A DNA stretch of 64,000 nt from Spisula solida (Eukaryota; Mollusca; Bivalvia; Venerida; Mactridae): assembly GCA_947247005.1 (NCBI GenBank), contig OX365948.1:7378001-7442000 (forward strand), read 5' to 3'. A program made the translations under genes and the position numbers. Positions 13,301-25,243 of the stretch are shown one piece after another. The notes under the pieces were generated by a model, which did not search any database, had not been told where the DNA came from, and was given only the letters and a program-made list of their open reading frames with translations. How positions within the stretch are numbered: the stretch's first letter is position 1; each line of letters begins with the position of its first letter.

Positions 13301-15904
13301 AATTAAATAGGAGAATATTCGCGCGCGTGCTGACCCGACAAAACTCAAATTTTCCCTCTAATTGTCACAAATATTTTATTTTTTCAAGATATCGGGATGA
13401 AACATTTGTTCAACTTATTTATTTTGGACAAGTGCTTTCAAAGTTATGAAGAGTTGAAATGTTAAACAAATACTAAATCAGTTTTCATTGTTTTAATCAA
13501 ATCATAACATCAATCATATAACCAATAAAGTCATATATTCATTTTCAAGTTATCACAAAATGTAGTTTGGCTATTTTGACCTGAACCTTTATGCAAGACT
13601 ATATTACAAGGTTCTTGCTTTGAATACATGAATATCAATTTCCGCAAGCAAGTCGTGCGATATCGGTATTTCAAATTTGTGTTTCTTTTACATCTCGAGC
13701 TACTTCGTGATACTCCCCGATTATGAAATATATTGTGATAATATATTGACTGTTAAATTATGCTAATCAAAAGGTCAGGCTCGTGTCAAATTAGCCAAGC
13801 TATGATAATGAATACATACTTGAATAATGGAGTCAGTTTTATAATAGAAATATAGATCTTTACCACCCTAGTCTATTACAATTTACATCATGCCAGCTCT
13901 TTAGTGAGCCGCTCACGTTAGCCGAGCAAGTATGCCCCCTCACCGCAGAAACCAGCAGATGTAAATAGTAAGTAGGCTAGGTCAGCAATATACCGTATCT
14001 ATATGTATATTATAAAACTCACTACAGAAACAGTATGCATGTACTTTTCAAAGATATGAGACAGCCTCAATTAAATCAATACAAAAATACTTGTTAATTC
14101 TATAAAATATGACAATATTTCATTTTCTTTTATTTTTCTATGAACATAAGGTCTTAATAAATTAAAAATACATACTCTTAATGTATCGGTATGTAACCAT
14201 AAAGAAACTTACATACTTTATTGAACAAAATGGGTCTACTAAACAGATCAAGTTAAAACATTTGATATACAATGTACGTGTCATTACAAAATATTAAAAC
14301 ACTGCATTTAATTGTGTTATCAAATGAAATGTTTTTTAATCAATTGTTGAATTGATGCCAACAAATAAATACGTCTGAATATGGTAAATTATTATCTCGT
14401 ATATTTCAGACGCAAACTTTGATTAAAAGGATCTCTGTAGATTAACCATTAACAGTATATGAAAAAAAACGTTTTCCGGGATTACGGAATATATTGAACG
14501 ACATGCGCGAGATGTTCCTAGACGGATTTTTTCTCACCTTTTTTGACGTTTAATTTTCATTTTACAATTCGTATATATTCAATTAGGTGGTACAACGTGT
14601 CAATTAACCAGTTTATTTAACAAGTGTCATAGGAATGACATGATTCTTCATTTTTATGTCTCACCTGTTCGATTATTATAATTTTAAATTATGCGTGAGC
14701 TTATGACATTTCACTTTTAATTATTTTAATGCATGTATTACTTTCCAAATCGGCAATAAAGTCAAAGTTTCAAATCTCTAAAATCATAATAAAGTATGTA
14801 TACAGGAAATATAGCGATTATAGAAATAAAGCGGTTATAACCCTTCACGCGAATGTACCACTTTTATTACCCCACATGCTGTGACAATCGCAGCGGGGCG
14901 CGTCATAAAACAATTAACAATGTGCAAATTAAATATGTGTATTACTTTTTTACTAAAAAAAAAGATACCTGTTTTAAAAAACCGTAAAAAGGGGGCAGAT
15001 CTAATTATCACATTTCTTATATCAAAACACCAATCTGACGGGAAGAAATTAAACTATTAATCAAGTTTGCACAAAATATATTCCCCGAGAAACAAAAGGA
15101 CTACGGACAAGAAAGTAACCAAGTTTGATATCAAATCCGTTCATTTCCTTCTTTGTTCAATGTGAGTGATAGACATGTTAAAAACCTTTAAAAAGGGGGT
15201 TGATCCCATAAAGATACAACTATGAAATTTAGTGCATTATATTGTAGACATATCAAACTACAAAATATGTTTGCACATAAGAAATATCTCAAATAGTTAT
15301 TATCATATGGACAATTTTACGTGGAGTCCCCATGCCTTCCAATGGTAAAAAAATTGTCACATGTGCGAATACAAATGGGACAAATAGTTGGATATGACTG
15401 CCTATTTCGTTAGCATTTTTTCGCACCTCGTTCAATTTAAACCTCTGTATCTTCACAGAAAATGCACATTTTCCAAAACGGAAACGACAGATATATTGAG
15501 GAAGGATTGAAGTTTGTATTCAATGTTTTAGAATTATTCCAAACTACGAATTCAGTTGAGAATTCAATGTCAAAGGCGAAAGTTTCGAACTTTTGGCAAA
15601 CATCGCATACCTAAACCCTGTTTACTCGAATAATATGGCATTTGTGGGCACATAAATTGTATATAATTATTGTTCATTCATCGCGTCAACGATATATGTA
15701 AGTGATCACTTTCAAAAGCAACGCAAAACACATATAAAATAACAAATACTTACCCCACTCCAGTGGCGTAAAACGCGTGTGTCTCTGCCTTCAACATACA
15801 TAACTGCCTTACACACAGCGGGTTGTACGGTGTGCCGTAGGCCTGACTGGTTAATAACAAGCGTCAGAACGACAAACCATTGTATAACAGCCGGTATACA
15901 ACGG
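10327..15904. mobile_element. element with ~800-bp terminal inverted repeats
   Basis: The left arm (10327-~11135) reappears reversed as 12295-12615 plus 15397-15904, with the right copy split by the insertion at 12616-15396. Both outer ends read CCGTTGTATACCG when read inward; the match includes the GGTTGTACGGTGTG/ACACCGTACAACCC block and continues to TTGTGAGTGGCC at the inner edge. The interior (~11136-12294) has no recognisable transposase. No clear target-site duplication. A third, solo arm lies at 19981-21978. It is a long-TIR or foldback element of unknown superfamily. Confidence 0.82.
12616..15396. mobile_element. 2.78-kb insertion with perfect 29-bp inverted ends and no target duplication
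   Basis: 12616-12644 is the exact reverse complement of 15368-15396; the ends start CATATCCAACTATTTG. The host sequence is known from two uninterrupted copies of the same arm (near 10835 and 20070). Removing the insert restores ACAGA|ACTGCC exactly, with no duplicated base. The interior is very AT-rich with no recognisable transposase. Zero duplication is unusual for cut-and-paste transposons. Confidence 0.8.
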
Positions 15905-16757
15905 CTTTTGAATATTTTATTTCGATCCTAACATTTTTTAAACTCGGAATTATATATAGAGCCAGTGTTATTTTGCGAGATTTATGTTGCTTAGGTTACT
16001 TGTTTACCTGCATGACGTCACTTTCATTGTATATCGGCCGATATACAACGTTATGATTTGTTCTTTGGCCGGTCATGTTAGTGTTTAATATCATGGGCCT
16101 TATCGTCTTTTGAACCTTCAAATAAACGTCTTCTGTAAATCGTTTTATACATTCGAAATAAATACTGTATTTTTTCGAGCGAATTTATTCATTGTTGTAT
16201 TTAGACTAAATACAATGTACTTGCGGCATAAGCAGTTACATGAGTTAGCTACATGATATGCTAAGGCTGCAACAAATTGGTATGTTTCAAAGGCTCTTAT
16301 AAGATCACGAATCTTGCGCGTGATTGTTATCATAATTAAAAAACACTGACCTAACTTGAATGTTAATTGAAAATCGGTCGATGTTGCACAAAACGGAATA
16401 CCGGCGTACACGTACATAAGGTCAGTTTCCGCTCCTTGAACGAATTGTATGTGACTATACACAGTTCACATATACGGAACCTTGTCACGTTTGGATTTCA
16501 AGAAAAGTGGTGATACGACACGAACAAGTTTATTGTTAACCTTAAAACATGCATCAATTAACATTATTATATTCATTTACAGTCAACCCTCCGTCATTCA
16601 AGTCAAGATAGGCTGTATTGACAATTATGAAGGTATTGTTTGATTTGAAGTACACGTCGACTACCGTTTGGATGCCTCCAGCAAATATTTGGGGCATATA
16701 GTTTGGCTCCTGTCCGTCCGCCCATCAGTCTGTCCCTGGTTAAACCATAAGCGTATA
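15905..16757. other. non-coding DNA, nothing recognised
   Basis: The 105-codon minus-strand frame at 16145-16462 resembles no family I know. Short inverted TATATCGGCCGATATA near 16030 is the only local structure. Confidence 0.45.
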
Positions 16758-17779
16758 CGAGGGTCATTCAATAAATTCGTAGACTGTGTTAATCATTTAA
16801 ACATCCGATGACACAGAGAAAAACAAACTACATCACGTAAAACTACCGCCTTTCGGACTAAAGTGCTGAAAATATTGCGAGAAACTACGCATTTTTAAAG
16901 AACATATGGCTTAAATATAATTATCACCATACCGGTACCACCACACATCGTAATTTATGATCTGACGTCAGCGACGTTATTGACGTTTTGCTGATTCTCA
17001 AATGGAAACCCGAAATAAAGTTATCTTATTAACATAGAAATAAACAAACATTTAAATTGTATATGATTTAACATAACTTCAACAATATCTTATATAGTCT
17101 AAGTTAAAGATTAGGGCTTGGCAGACTGGTTGTATATCAATATGAAAACACCTCCCATATTTCGACGGACGTTGCGTGAAACTTCACTTAGTTGCCTATC
17201 TGCACATCCCTGTATCGTTTTAAATACCATGCTGCGTTTCAGAAATTTGTTTTTGCCACTTATACACAAGACCACTGCATACTGTATGTTCTCCTTTCGC
17301 TCTCTGTAGCAGCACTTGCGTGTTTGCTGTGTTTTTCCAAGCCCCATGCACAATTCAATAGTCGTATTAATTTCCTTGCGTAAAGAAATAGACGTTTTGA
17401 CGTTATTGTAAACGCGACTCGCCTTGATAAAACAGTTTTTAATTCACACTTCGGCATCCAAATAACTTCATACTTTCATGCAATCCCATGATAATAGTTT
17501 GTAATAATCTGGCAGAAACATTGGAATGTACATTAACTTAATCGGAATTTATAACTAGTTGAACTAATGAAAAGGGCACGTTACGTCGGTCGGGGACGGT
17601 AGCACGTTACTATGGTAATATAGTGGCTGATAACATGCTACTGGTTTGCATTATTGAAAATATATTTGCATTGAACGGTGGTAATAAGTTACTGTTTGTA
17701 ATGATATAAGAAAAAATTGTTAAAACGCAATAATAATCTAATGAGAACGATTGTCTAAGAATATATTGAATGACCCTCG
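16758..17779. mobile_element. mariner-type element, non-autonomous or decayed
   Basis: Ends CGAGGGTCATTCAATA (16758 on) and its reverse complement (to 17779) are flanked by TA dinucleotides (16756-16757, 17780-17781), the Tc1/mariner insertion site. Outer bases of this form are typical of mariner-like elements. The 1.02-kb interior has several short frames but no recognisable DD(E/D) transposase. Confidence 0.78.
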
Positions 17780-18559
17780 TATTAAACACAGTTTTGTTTA
17801 TACTTCCAGTCACAAATGATTATGAAAAACATATTTCACAGGGGTATTCTGAAAGTTCTGATAACTGAGCGATAACTTTACATTGGTATGTCAGATTTTT
17901 TAAAAGTTAACATTTTCTAAAAGATACAACCTTTCTCCGTCGAAAACATATGATATTAATATCAGAGAATTTAATAATCACCTACATGCCATTGTGCATG
18001 AAAGTATATAGCTGAATGAATTGTCGACAAAATGATTCATATTAGCCATTGGAAGGTATAACATTATTGTTAATAATTTCTATTATTTCATTCCAATTTG
18101 TTTGTAAGTTACACATATTTTGTATTATATAACTGTGTATCTCATGGTAAATGAGAATGATTGTTCTGACAATATAAATGGCTAAGGATGAACACGAAAA
18201 AGACCACGTCCCAAATGCTCTTGAAAATAGTCATCTTACGGAAATACACAATTTACGTGTTATTGCATTGTACTGTTGGACGTGTTACATAATAATATAA
18301 AAAGTGTGGTCACTTCGTGTATACAGGGTATCCCAAAAAAACGGGGACCTACCTTAAACCCTTTTAACTTATCTAATTTTTAATGAATTTCACTGTTCTT
18401 TTGCGAGAGTGTGTAAAAGTGATATCTCCTTTTACAATAGGTATTTATAAATATGTGTTGCTTAAAAACAGGAAGTTACGTCATCATTTTACATAAGGCA
18501 TCATTTCCTGTTTTGCTGACTTAGACGTAACGTCAAAAGTTGCGACCCATAAGCGTAAG
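17780..18559. other. non-coding DNA with one TE-end-like motif
   Basis: Around 18325 the sequence ACAGGGTATCCCAAAAAAAC resembles the end of a DNA transposon, but the partner end was not located. No gene seen. Confidence 0.4.
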
Positions 18560-19110
18560 ACCTGCCGTCCACTAGGACCCCGAAGGGTTCCCGAAGGCTA
18601 AATTTGCCTAATCGGGATGGTTCGGCATGTCTTCGGGACGTTCTGGAACCCTTCCGTATCGTTCCTGTACGTTTCTGGAAGCCTTCTGGACACTTCGGGA
18701 CCGAAACATCTTCGGCGTCTAAATTTTAAAACTTGGATGCCGAAGGTCTTGTTCGGGAGAGCTTCGGGAGTGCTTCGGGGTAATCGGACACCCATCGGCA
18801 ACAGTTCGGGGTGTTCGGGAAGCCATCGTCATTCACTCGGCACCTTCGGGAAGCCTTCTGCGAGGCTTCGTAATCATTTTAACCATCCCGAGCGGTTCCC
18901 GAAGGAAGCTGAAGCAATGCCGAAAGCTCCCCGAATACGACGAATGGATGAGTTATACACACGGAAGCTATGCCGATCATGTTAAGAAACATGCCGAATA
19001 GTTGCCGAAGGCGCCGATTGTGAACGGAAGGGATGCCGAGTCGAAGCAGTATTTCCCGAACTTTACAAGAGCGACTGCGGAAGCGATGAAGTCAGGTTGC
19101 CGATAGTGTT
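18560..19110. repeat. GC-rich island built of CTTCGGG/CCCGAAG units
   Basis: About 550 bp in which TTCGG or CCGAA occurs dozens of times at irregular spacing. From roughly 18610 to 18860 the plus strand carries mainly CTTCGGG; from roughly 18890 to 19080 mainly its complement CCGAAG, so the island is a loose giant inverted repeat. The 122-codon frame at 18617-18985 is a by-product of stop-poor GC-rich sequence. Edges are approximate. Confidence 0.75.
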
Positions 19111-19428
19111 AATCTTTCGTTTTCATCATGGTCCTATAAACCAAGGACAGGCTACCAAATAGGGTTGTGTCAGACCCTATAGAAAACGATGACATAACCA
19201 GTGTCCCATGGTCTTCAGCTATTAAAGAAAAACACCGGAACGAAACACCCGGTATAACTCCAGCGCGATAAATTGCAATACAAAAACAAACACAAAATCC
19301 GCTATATTTATCGTTTATCGTAATTTGGGTAAATCAACGAACATGCAACTAAAGGCTTAGTAATAACTAACATAGAACTTTGACATGGCCAGAAGAACTA
19401 GAAAGCACTACTGCATGCATCTTAAGTC
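19111..19428. other. short non-coding spacer
   Basis: No gene, array or inverted ends seen between the CTTCGGG island and the 40-bp satellite. Confidence 0.4.
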
Positions 19429-19980
19429 TAAAGAAGCTGTCATTAAAACACTGCTGACACCCGAAGTCTGAGGTCAAGCTATCATTAGAACACTGCTGGC
19501 ACCCGAAGTTTGTTAAAGCTGTCATTACAATACTGCTGTCACATGATGAAGTCTGTGGAAGCTATCATTAGAACACTGCTGTCACCTGAAGTCTGTGGAA
19601 GCTATCATTAGAACACTGCTGTCACCTGAAGTCTGTGGAAGCTATCATTAGAACACTGCTGTCACCTGAAGTCTGTGGAAGCTATCATTAGAACACTGCT
19701 GTCACCTGAAGTCTGTGGAAGCTATCATTAGAACACTGCTGTCACCTGAAGTCTGTGGAAGCTATCATTAGAACACTGCTGTCACCTGAAGTCTGTGGAA
19801 GCTATCATTAGAACACTGCTGTCACCTGAAGTCTGTGGAAGCTATCATTAGAACACTGCTGTCACCTGAAGTCTGTGGAAGCTATCATTAGAACACTGCT
19901 GTCACCTGAAGTCTGTGGAAGCTATCATTAGAACACTGCTGTCACCTGAAGTCTGTGGAAGCTATCATTAGAACACTGCT
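19429..19980. repeat. 40-bp tandem satellite, about 13 units
   Basis: The unit runs GTCACCTGAAGTCTGTGGAA then GCTATCATTAGAACACTGCT. The first two or three units (19429-19550) are divergent; from about 19551 on the units look identical. The array stops exactly at the start of the long-repeat arm at 19981. Confidence 0.93.
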
Positions 19981-20534
19981 GCCTAAGTCGTTAGCATAAG
20001 TCTTTTATCTCTGCGTCAGCATTAGTATTGAACGCTCTGCCTTAGTCGATATCATTCGAAAAAACAGAACTGCCTATTTCGTTAGCATTTTTTCTGTACC
20101 TCGTTCAATTTAAACATCTGTATTTTCACAGAAAATGTACATTTCCCAAAATGGAAACGACAGATATATTGAGGAAGGATTGAAGTTTGTAGCCAATGTT
20201 TTAGAATTGCTACAAACCACGAATTAAGTAGAGAATTCAATGTTGACGCGATAGTTTCGACATTTTTGCAAACATCATATACATAAAAACTGTTTTTTCG
20301 AATACTATGGCATTTGTGGGCACATAAATTGTACGGGGGGTGTTCAATATGTATTGTCACTGTCGGTTGCATTTTTCTATGACACTATTTAGAAGGATTC
20401 TATAAGTACTGTCTAAAAGTTGTATGTTTCTATTCTATATCTGGGAAATTACATAGCCTTTCGTTAACAATTAAATAATTTATTGAACTTAGAAGAGGGT
20501 ATGCTCGAGTACACTGGCCTAATGTTCATTTTAA

Positions 20535-21073
20535 AGGTGCTGCCTCACAGATTGGGCTTAAATTTTTGTATATCTTGATTTTCCAACCTAACCAAGTATT
20601 GATGTAATAGAAAGCCACTGATGGTTGCTTTATGAAAGATTTGGTGCAAATAAGCAATTTTAACCACTCTAGATATCGCCCACTGAGTATTTTTTTCTTG
20701 ATAAAAAAGCGCTAAGTTTCCTTCCAATATGCTTTGTGAATTATGTAATTCACACATGATCAAACTGTAACATCAACAAACTACAGCGTAAACATCAGTG
20801 AGGAATTTGGTTCATTTTTCGATTCATTTTCACCAAATGCGAACAAATTTCAGGCACTTTAGTTATTGGTAGTGTTAATTCTATAGGGTATTAATACCCT
20901 ATAGAATTTTTGATGTAAAAATACTATATGACTACAAATTGCCGAAGTTTCTCAAGTTATTTTTATGTCAATGTGGTTGTTTATGGGATATACAGGCAAC
21001 TATACCAAAATTACGCGAATATTTGACAATTTTATTTTATTTTTGCAATACACCAAAACGTGAGGCAGTCCCT
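20535..21073. mobile_element. piggyBac-type MITE (TTAA duplication), 539 bp
   Basis: TTAA flanks both sides (20531-20534, 21074-21077). The ends are AGGTGCTGCCTCAC and the reverse complement AGGGACTGCCTCAC, two mismatches in 14. TTAA insertion is characteristic of piggyBac. No coding capacity. Confidence 0.8.
20877..20908. repeat. 32-bp perfect palindrome inside the piggyBac-type MITE
   Basis: A fully symmetric palindrome centred between 20892 and 20893, core CTATAGGGTATTAATACCCT. It sits near the middle of the MITE. Confidence 0.9.
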
Positions 21074-21978
21074 TTAAGCTAAATTTGTGTCATCTTTGCA
21101 GTAGTTGTTTAGAAAAGTAAATGTCAGTATTCGTTAAACTGCAACATACGATACGATAACTGGATCCTTATATTTCCATTTGAACTTTAAATCAAAATGA
21201 AATTATTTGTTGTCTACGAGTAAGACGGTCAAAACAAGGGAGATCACTCTTATTTATACCAAATGATGCTTGTTGTTTCACGCACCAATAACTTCATATC
21301 AATTGTATTTTGATCGCAAATTCTTCCCAGAAATCAATGTTGATGGTCTGTGGCTTACATACATGTATGATATGTTAAATTCCAATCAATAAAACTAATC
21401 GAAAATTGTCAATGAAAAATAGCATTCTTTTTTTATTAATTTTGACACCTATTTTCGCGACTTTGAAATGCTCTTATTTTGTTCCAAATGGCAATCAAGT
21501 ACAGCAAATCATGTTTTTATCGAGGGAATTTAGATTATTTACGGCATGATAGTTGTGAAATAATATCATTTCCCGAAAGGAAGTTTTAATCGACAGTTAT
21601 TCGCAAAAAGTCGCAGTGTCTATTACTAGCCTTTTGAAAAGACAACAGAAACAACATTCCGGTAATTAAATTTTATTGATTTTTTTCACGAAATATTGCG
21701 GAAATATTGATGGTTCCAGAAATGTAAAAAGATTTAAAGATATCAACGAAGTTTCTTATTTGTGGCCCTAAGGACAATACATATCGAACACCCCTCGTAT
21801 ATTCAAATTGTGTATTCATCGTGTTTATTCATCAGCGATATCTGTAAGTGATCACTCTCAAAAGCAACGCAAAACACATATAAAATAACAAATACCCTAC
21901 TCAAGTAGCCCAAAACGCGTGTGTCTCTGCCTTCAACAAACAAAACTGCCTTTCACGCAACGGGTTGTACGGTGTGAT

Positions 21979-24078
21979 AAAACAACCACATAATAGAATT
22001 ACTGGTAAACGTTGTTGAGCAGAGTACATGTACATAAAATGACGTCGTGCGACGTTGTTCGCATTTCAATATTCATACTTCACAATGTCTACTGCTTTGA
22101 ACTGTTACCTTTGATGCGGACACATTTTAAAAACATATATCAAGAGATCAATAGGTACGCTTATTTACTATTTACATGCCAAACATGTCCAGAAACACAA
22201 TGTGAAATACGTTTACGTTACAACCACCACAGTGGTCAAGGCATAATGCACAATCTTGAAAACGAGTAACGAATCTGTTTTGGTGCCATTAGGACACATC
22301 CCTACACCTTAATTAACTAGGTTTTAAACTTTATTTAATTGTTGAAATTCATTTTATAGAACTTCAAATTACCATAAATTTGTCAATTATTTGAATATTT
22401 TCATCGCATGACTTTTATTTGTGCAGAAAAGTTAATTCCTTCTAATACAGCAAATTCGGAATTCCGGTATTTAAGATTTAAGAACCCCTGCTACCAATGA
22501 AGGCATGGGTGCTATGGACATGACCCTCAGTGATTTTAAAATAATTTAACCCGGATGTAAAGTGCTTTAAGTTTAATATCGAGTTTTATCAACTGGTATT
22601 TGAAACACAGTAATGCTCCTTTATCTTCCCTGACCCGGAATAACAAATTATAAAACTCAGTCACATGATGTTTGCAAACAAACCCTTCATCCTAATCGGA
22701 AATAGAAATGTCGTCTGTCAGTTATGTTATATCACCACATACGTTTATGTTGGAATTTGTTTTAGGGTATAAGAACATTGTAAGTATGCTTTTTTACCAT
22801 CTATAATGTACAAGTATTTCTATAAAACAAATTGATATGAAAAAGGATTCTGCTACGCAAATATATCAATTAACGGGAATATAGGTTCTGTTACGATTTC
22901 GAACATTAGTGTATAGCAAATGCATCCAAATGTAGGAATTAGGTTTAATGTAGCTGAAAACGCGAAGTTGATGTAAATACGCCAGTCAGAACAAAGGACA
23001 AGAACTAACACATGTACTGTTAATATAAACTGTTTGATAGGTCAAGCTGAGGTGGTAGGGATATCTGATAAATAGGACGTAATAATTATGGCAAACATCT
23101 GTGACAGATTAATAATCGCCAAATCATTCTTTGCAAGTTTCTGTCACGGATTTATTACGATTACGACGTAGACCTATAATGTTATTTTTTTGAAATTTTA
23201 TCGTTAAGCACGTTATTATGTAAGGTTATCATAAAAATAGTCAAAATTTAAAATAAAGTTTGAAACTATTGATTACTAAATAGTTCATACACAATTGACC
23301 TATATCTTGTATTTAAATTTTTGGCATACTACATAAACATATGGGTACTAGTAGTCGATAGCAACTTGATAATTATTTCAAAACTTTAAATGAAGTTTTA
23401 TTAATATATGTTGTATACATGTTCTTCAATATGAATTGAAATCTAGTACACTTTTTGATGACTAATTTCGTTATCTCTTCAAACTCTAAATATAGAGGAT
23501 ATGTACACATAACAACGAAAGAATGGTCAACATGTACTATATATACGGTCTAGACCAGCGTGTTTAAATCTTCAGGTCAGACCAAGTGCAGCATTGTCTT
23601 TAAACTGAGATTGGGTTCATCTGGGACGAAGAATGTATTAGAGGGTCCATGAATTATAATTACTGATACTCTATAAAGGGACCCTACGTTTGAAGAACAG
23701 TTACCGTTGTTTTAACCGTTTGTTTTCATATTGAAACTTCAACCACCACTCTAGATCAATGGTAGATCGTCTATTTGAGTGTGGGTGTCCAGGGTTCAAT
23801 CACAGGTACATTATCAAAGATGAAATAAAAATGATACCAGTAATTGCTTAGTTAGACGCTCAGCATAAAAGGTAAAGTTGGCTTCTCTTGTCCCATACCC
23901 TAGTTGTGTCGGATACCATCAGGAATGAGGTTCGAGAGTGATTTAAGTGGTAAGAGCTCTTTATTGCAAGTAACAATTTTTAACAAACGTATATGGTACC
24001 AGTATAAGGTTTCATTCCGACACGTCACTTTGAGAATTATTTCAAATCAAACATTAACATTTAGTCATTTCTTTTCAG
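21979..24078. other. non-coding DNA upstream of the PPxY gene
   Basis: No coding exon recognised. A donor-like GTAAGT at about 22777 could end a non-coding first exon of the gene at 24121, since that gene's UTR begins at a good splice acceptor; this link is a guess. Confidence 0.4.
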
Positions 24079-24120
24079 AACAATATGGAAGTTTAAAAGA
24101 AGAGTTGTAGAACAATCAGC

Positions 24121-24660
24121 ATGTCTGATATATTTGAAGACAATAGCTTTCCTTACCTACTGATACTAGTGGCAGGAGTTGCACATATTGGAGTTATTAT
24201 AATAGTGGCGTATCATTCCTGCTGTAAAGGTAAATGTAAAGGAAGAACGCTAAATAACTCATCTACAGCACGTGACAATGCCGATTTAAACCAGTCTCTA
24301 TCTAGTAATGAATTAGACAGTTTGGAGGAGATTAGTACGAACCGTGCACCAGTCAGACAGGTGACCACGTGGCAATCTTCTTTGCTGGCACGGGTTCGAG
24401 CAAGATTACAAATACGCCAAGGTTCGAGGCCAAACAATGCAGACAATGGACACTCTAACCAATCAACATACCCGGCGTTTAACAATCCTGGTGCTAGTAT
24501 TAATGAAAATGCAGAATTAAGTCCGCCATCTTATGATGAAAGCTTACGCTACCAACAGAACAACATGTCTTTAAATCCAGAAACAGGACAATACGAGTTT
24601 GACAAGCCGCCATCATACAATGAAGTAATGGAACAGAAAAATTGCGCGAGTGATACTTGA
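24121..24660 (+). CDS. single-pass membrane protein with two PPxY motifs
   Basis: 179 residues. A short N-terminal segment is followed by one membrane span (about residues 12-31), a juxtamembrane Cys/Lys cluster (CCKGKCKGR) and a polar tail with PPSYDE at 135-140 and PPSYNEV at 163-169. PPxY motifs bind WW domains, classically of NEDD4-family ubiquitin ligases. The layout resembles small adaptor proteins of the WBP1/PMEPA1 type, so a role in ubiquitin-linked trafficking is inferred. I cannot assign an orthologue. The start is the first ATG of the frame, 42 bases after a strong splice acceptor (TTTCTTTTCAG at 24069-24079), so at least one upstream non-coding exon is likely. The Cys pair after the span could be palmitoylated (inference). 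Confidence 0.85.
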   Translation: MSDIFEDNSFPYLLILVAGVAHIGVIIIVAYHSCCKGKCKGRTLNNSSTARDNADLNQSLSSNELDSLEEISTNRAPVRQVTTWQSSLLARVRARLQIRQGSRPNNADNGHSNQSTYPAFNNPGASINENAELSPPSYDESLRYQQNNMSLNPETGQYEFDKPPSYNEVMEQKNCASDT

Positions 24661-25162
24661 AGTACTTAATTATTAGGCAATTATAAATGGACCATGTCAT
24701 TTTTTTCTTGGTCTTTGTTTTGATAAGGGCCATAACTCTGCTAATACTGGATGAATTTGAAGAAGCTTAACTACCGGTACACATGCTGACTAATATAATA
24801 GTCCTATGAAGTTTGATGACTGCAGCTCAAACACTTTTCAAGTGATACACAACACAACATTTTGGGACAGACAATCTGGACATTTGTGATGGGGGACAAA
24901 ACAGTTTCCTACTAACTATGCCAAAATTGCAATGTGCTGAGGAGAGCTAATGTTCCTCTTGTTCAGTTGATTTCATTGTCCATATTTAACACAAACATAT
25001 GGCATCTCCCATCAATTCAACAAATGTAAACAGAAACCAAGGAGTACATTGATGACGATTGTTTGCATGCTTACATTACTCAACATTTAGATGTTCGGTA
25101 CACAGCATCACATCAAGTATGTTGAAATTTGCAGGAACTACGATTGAAGCATTTAGAGTATT

Positions 25163-25168
25163 AATAAA
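25163..25168 (+). terminator. candidate polyadenylation signal AATAAA for the PPxY gene
   Basis: A canonical AATAAA lies about 500 bases after the stop codon, before the MITE at 25244. It implies a 3' UTR of about half a kilobase; other signals may be used. Confidence 0.4.
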
Positions 25169-25243
25169 ACAAACTGTAAATTTTCTTACAGTCAAACAAT
25201 TATAGTAGTTGAGTAGTGTGTATCAGCTAATTAACACTGCTTA

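Larger units (their letters stand above)
20334..21797. mobile_element. mariner-type element with TA duplication, itself interrupted
   Basis: Ends CGGGGGGTGTTCAATATGTA and the reverse complement of CATATCGAACACCCCTCG are flanked by TA (20332-20333, 21798-21799). Comparison with the uninterrupted arm near 15655 shows a clean insertion at TA. After removing the nested MITE about 925 bp remain, without a recognisable transposase. Confidence 0.82.
19981..21978. mobile_element. third copy (solo arm) of the long-inverted-repeat element, interrupted
   Basis: 19981-20333 and 21798-21978 together match the 12530-15830 arm of the long-TIR element in the same orientation, including CTGCCTATTTCGTTAGCATT and the GGGTTGTACGGTGTG block. 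The opposite arm is missing here. The break is the mariner-type insertion described separately. Divergence from the other arms is visibly greater than between those two arms. Confidence 0.8.

Noticed and set aside
16145..16462. 105-codon minus-strand frame
   Set aside because: No recognisable domain, no good splice signals and no homologous pattern; length is compatible with chance in this much sequence.
17111..17353. 80-codon minus-strand frame as mariner transposase
   Set aside because: It sits in the mariner-type element but shows no helix-turn-helix or catalytic Asp spacing I can recognise.
18617..18985. 122-codon open frame
   Set aside because: Produced by the stop-poor CTTCGGG island; the protein is a translation of the motif with no domain and no splice context.
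19429..19980. CRISPR-like regular repeat
   Set aside because: The units are contiguous without spacers and the DNA is eukaryotic; it is a satellite.
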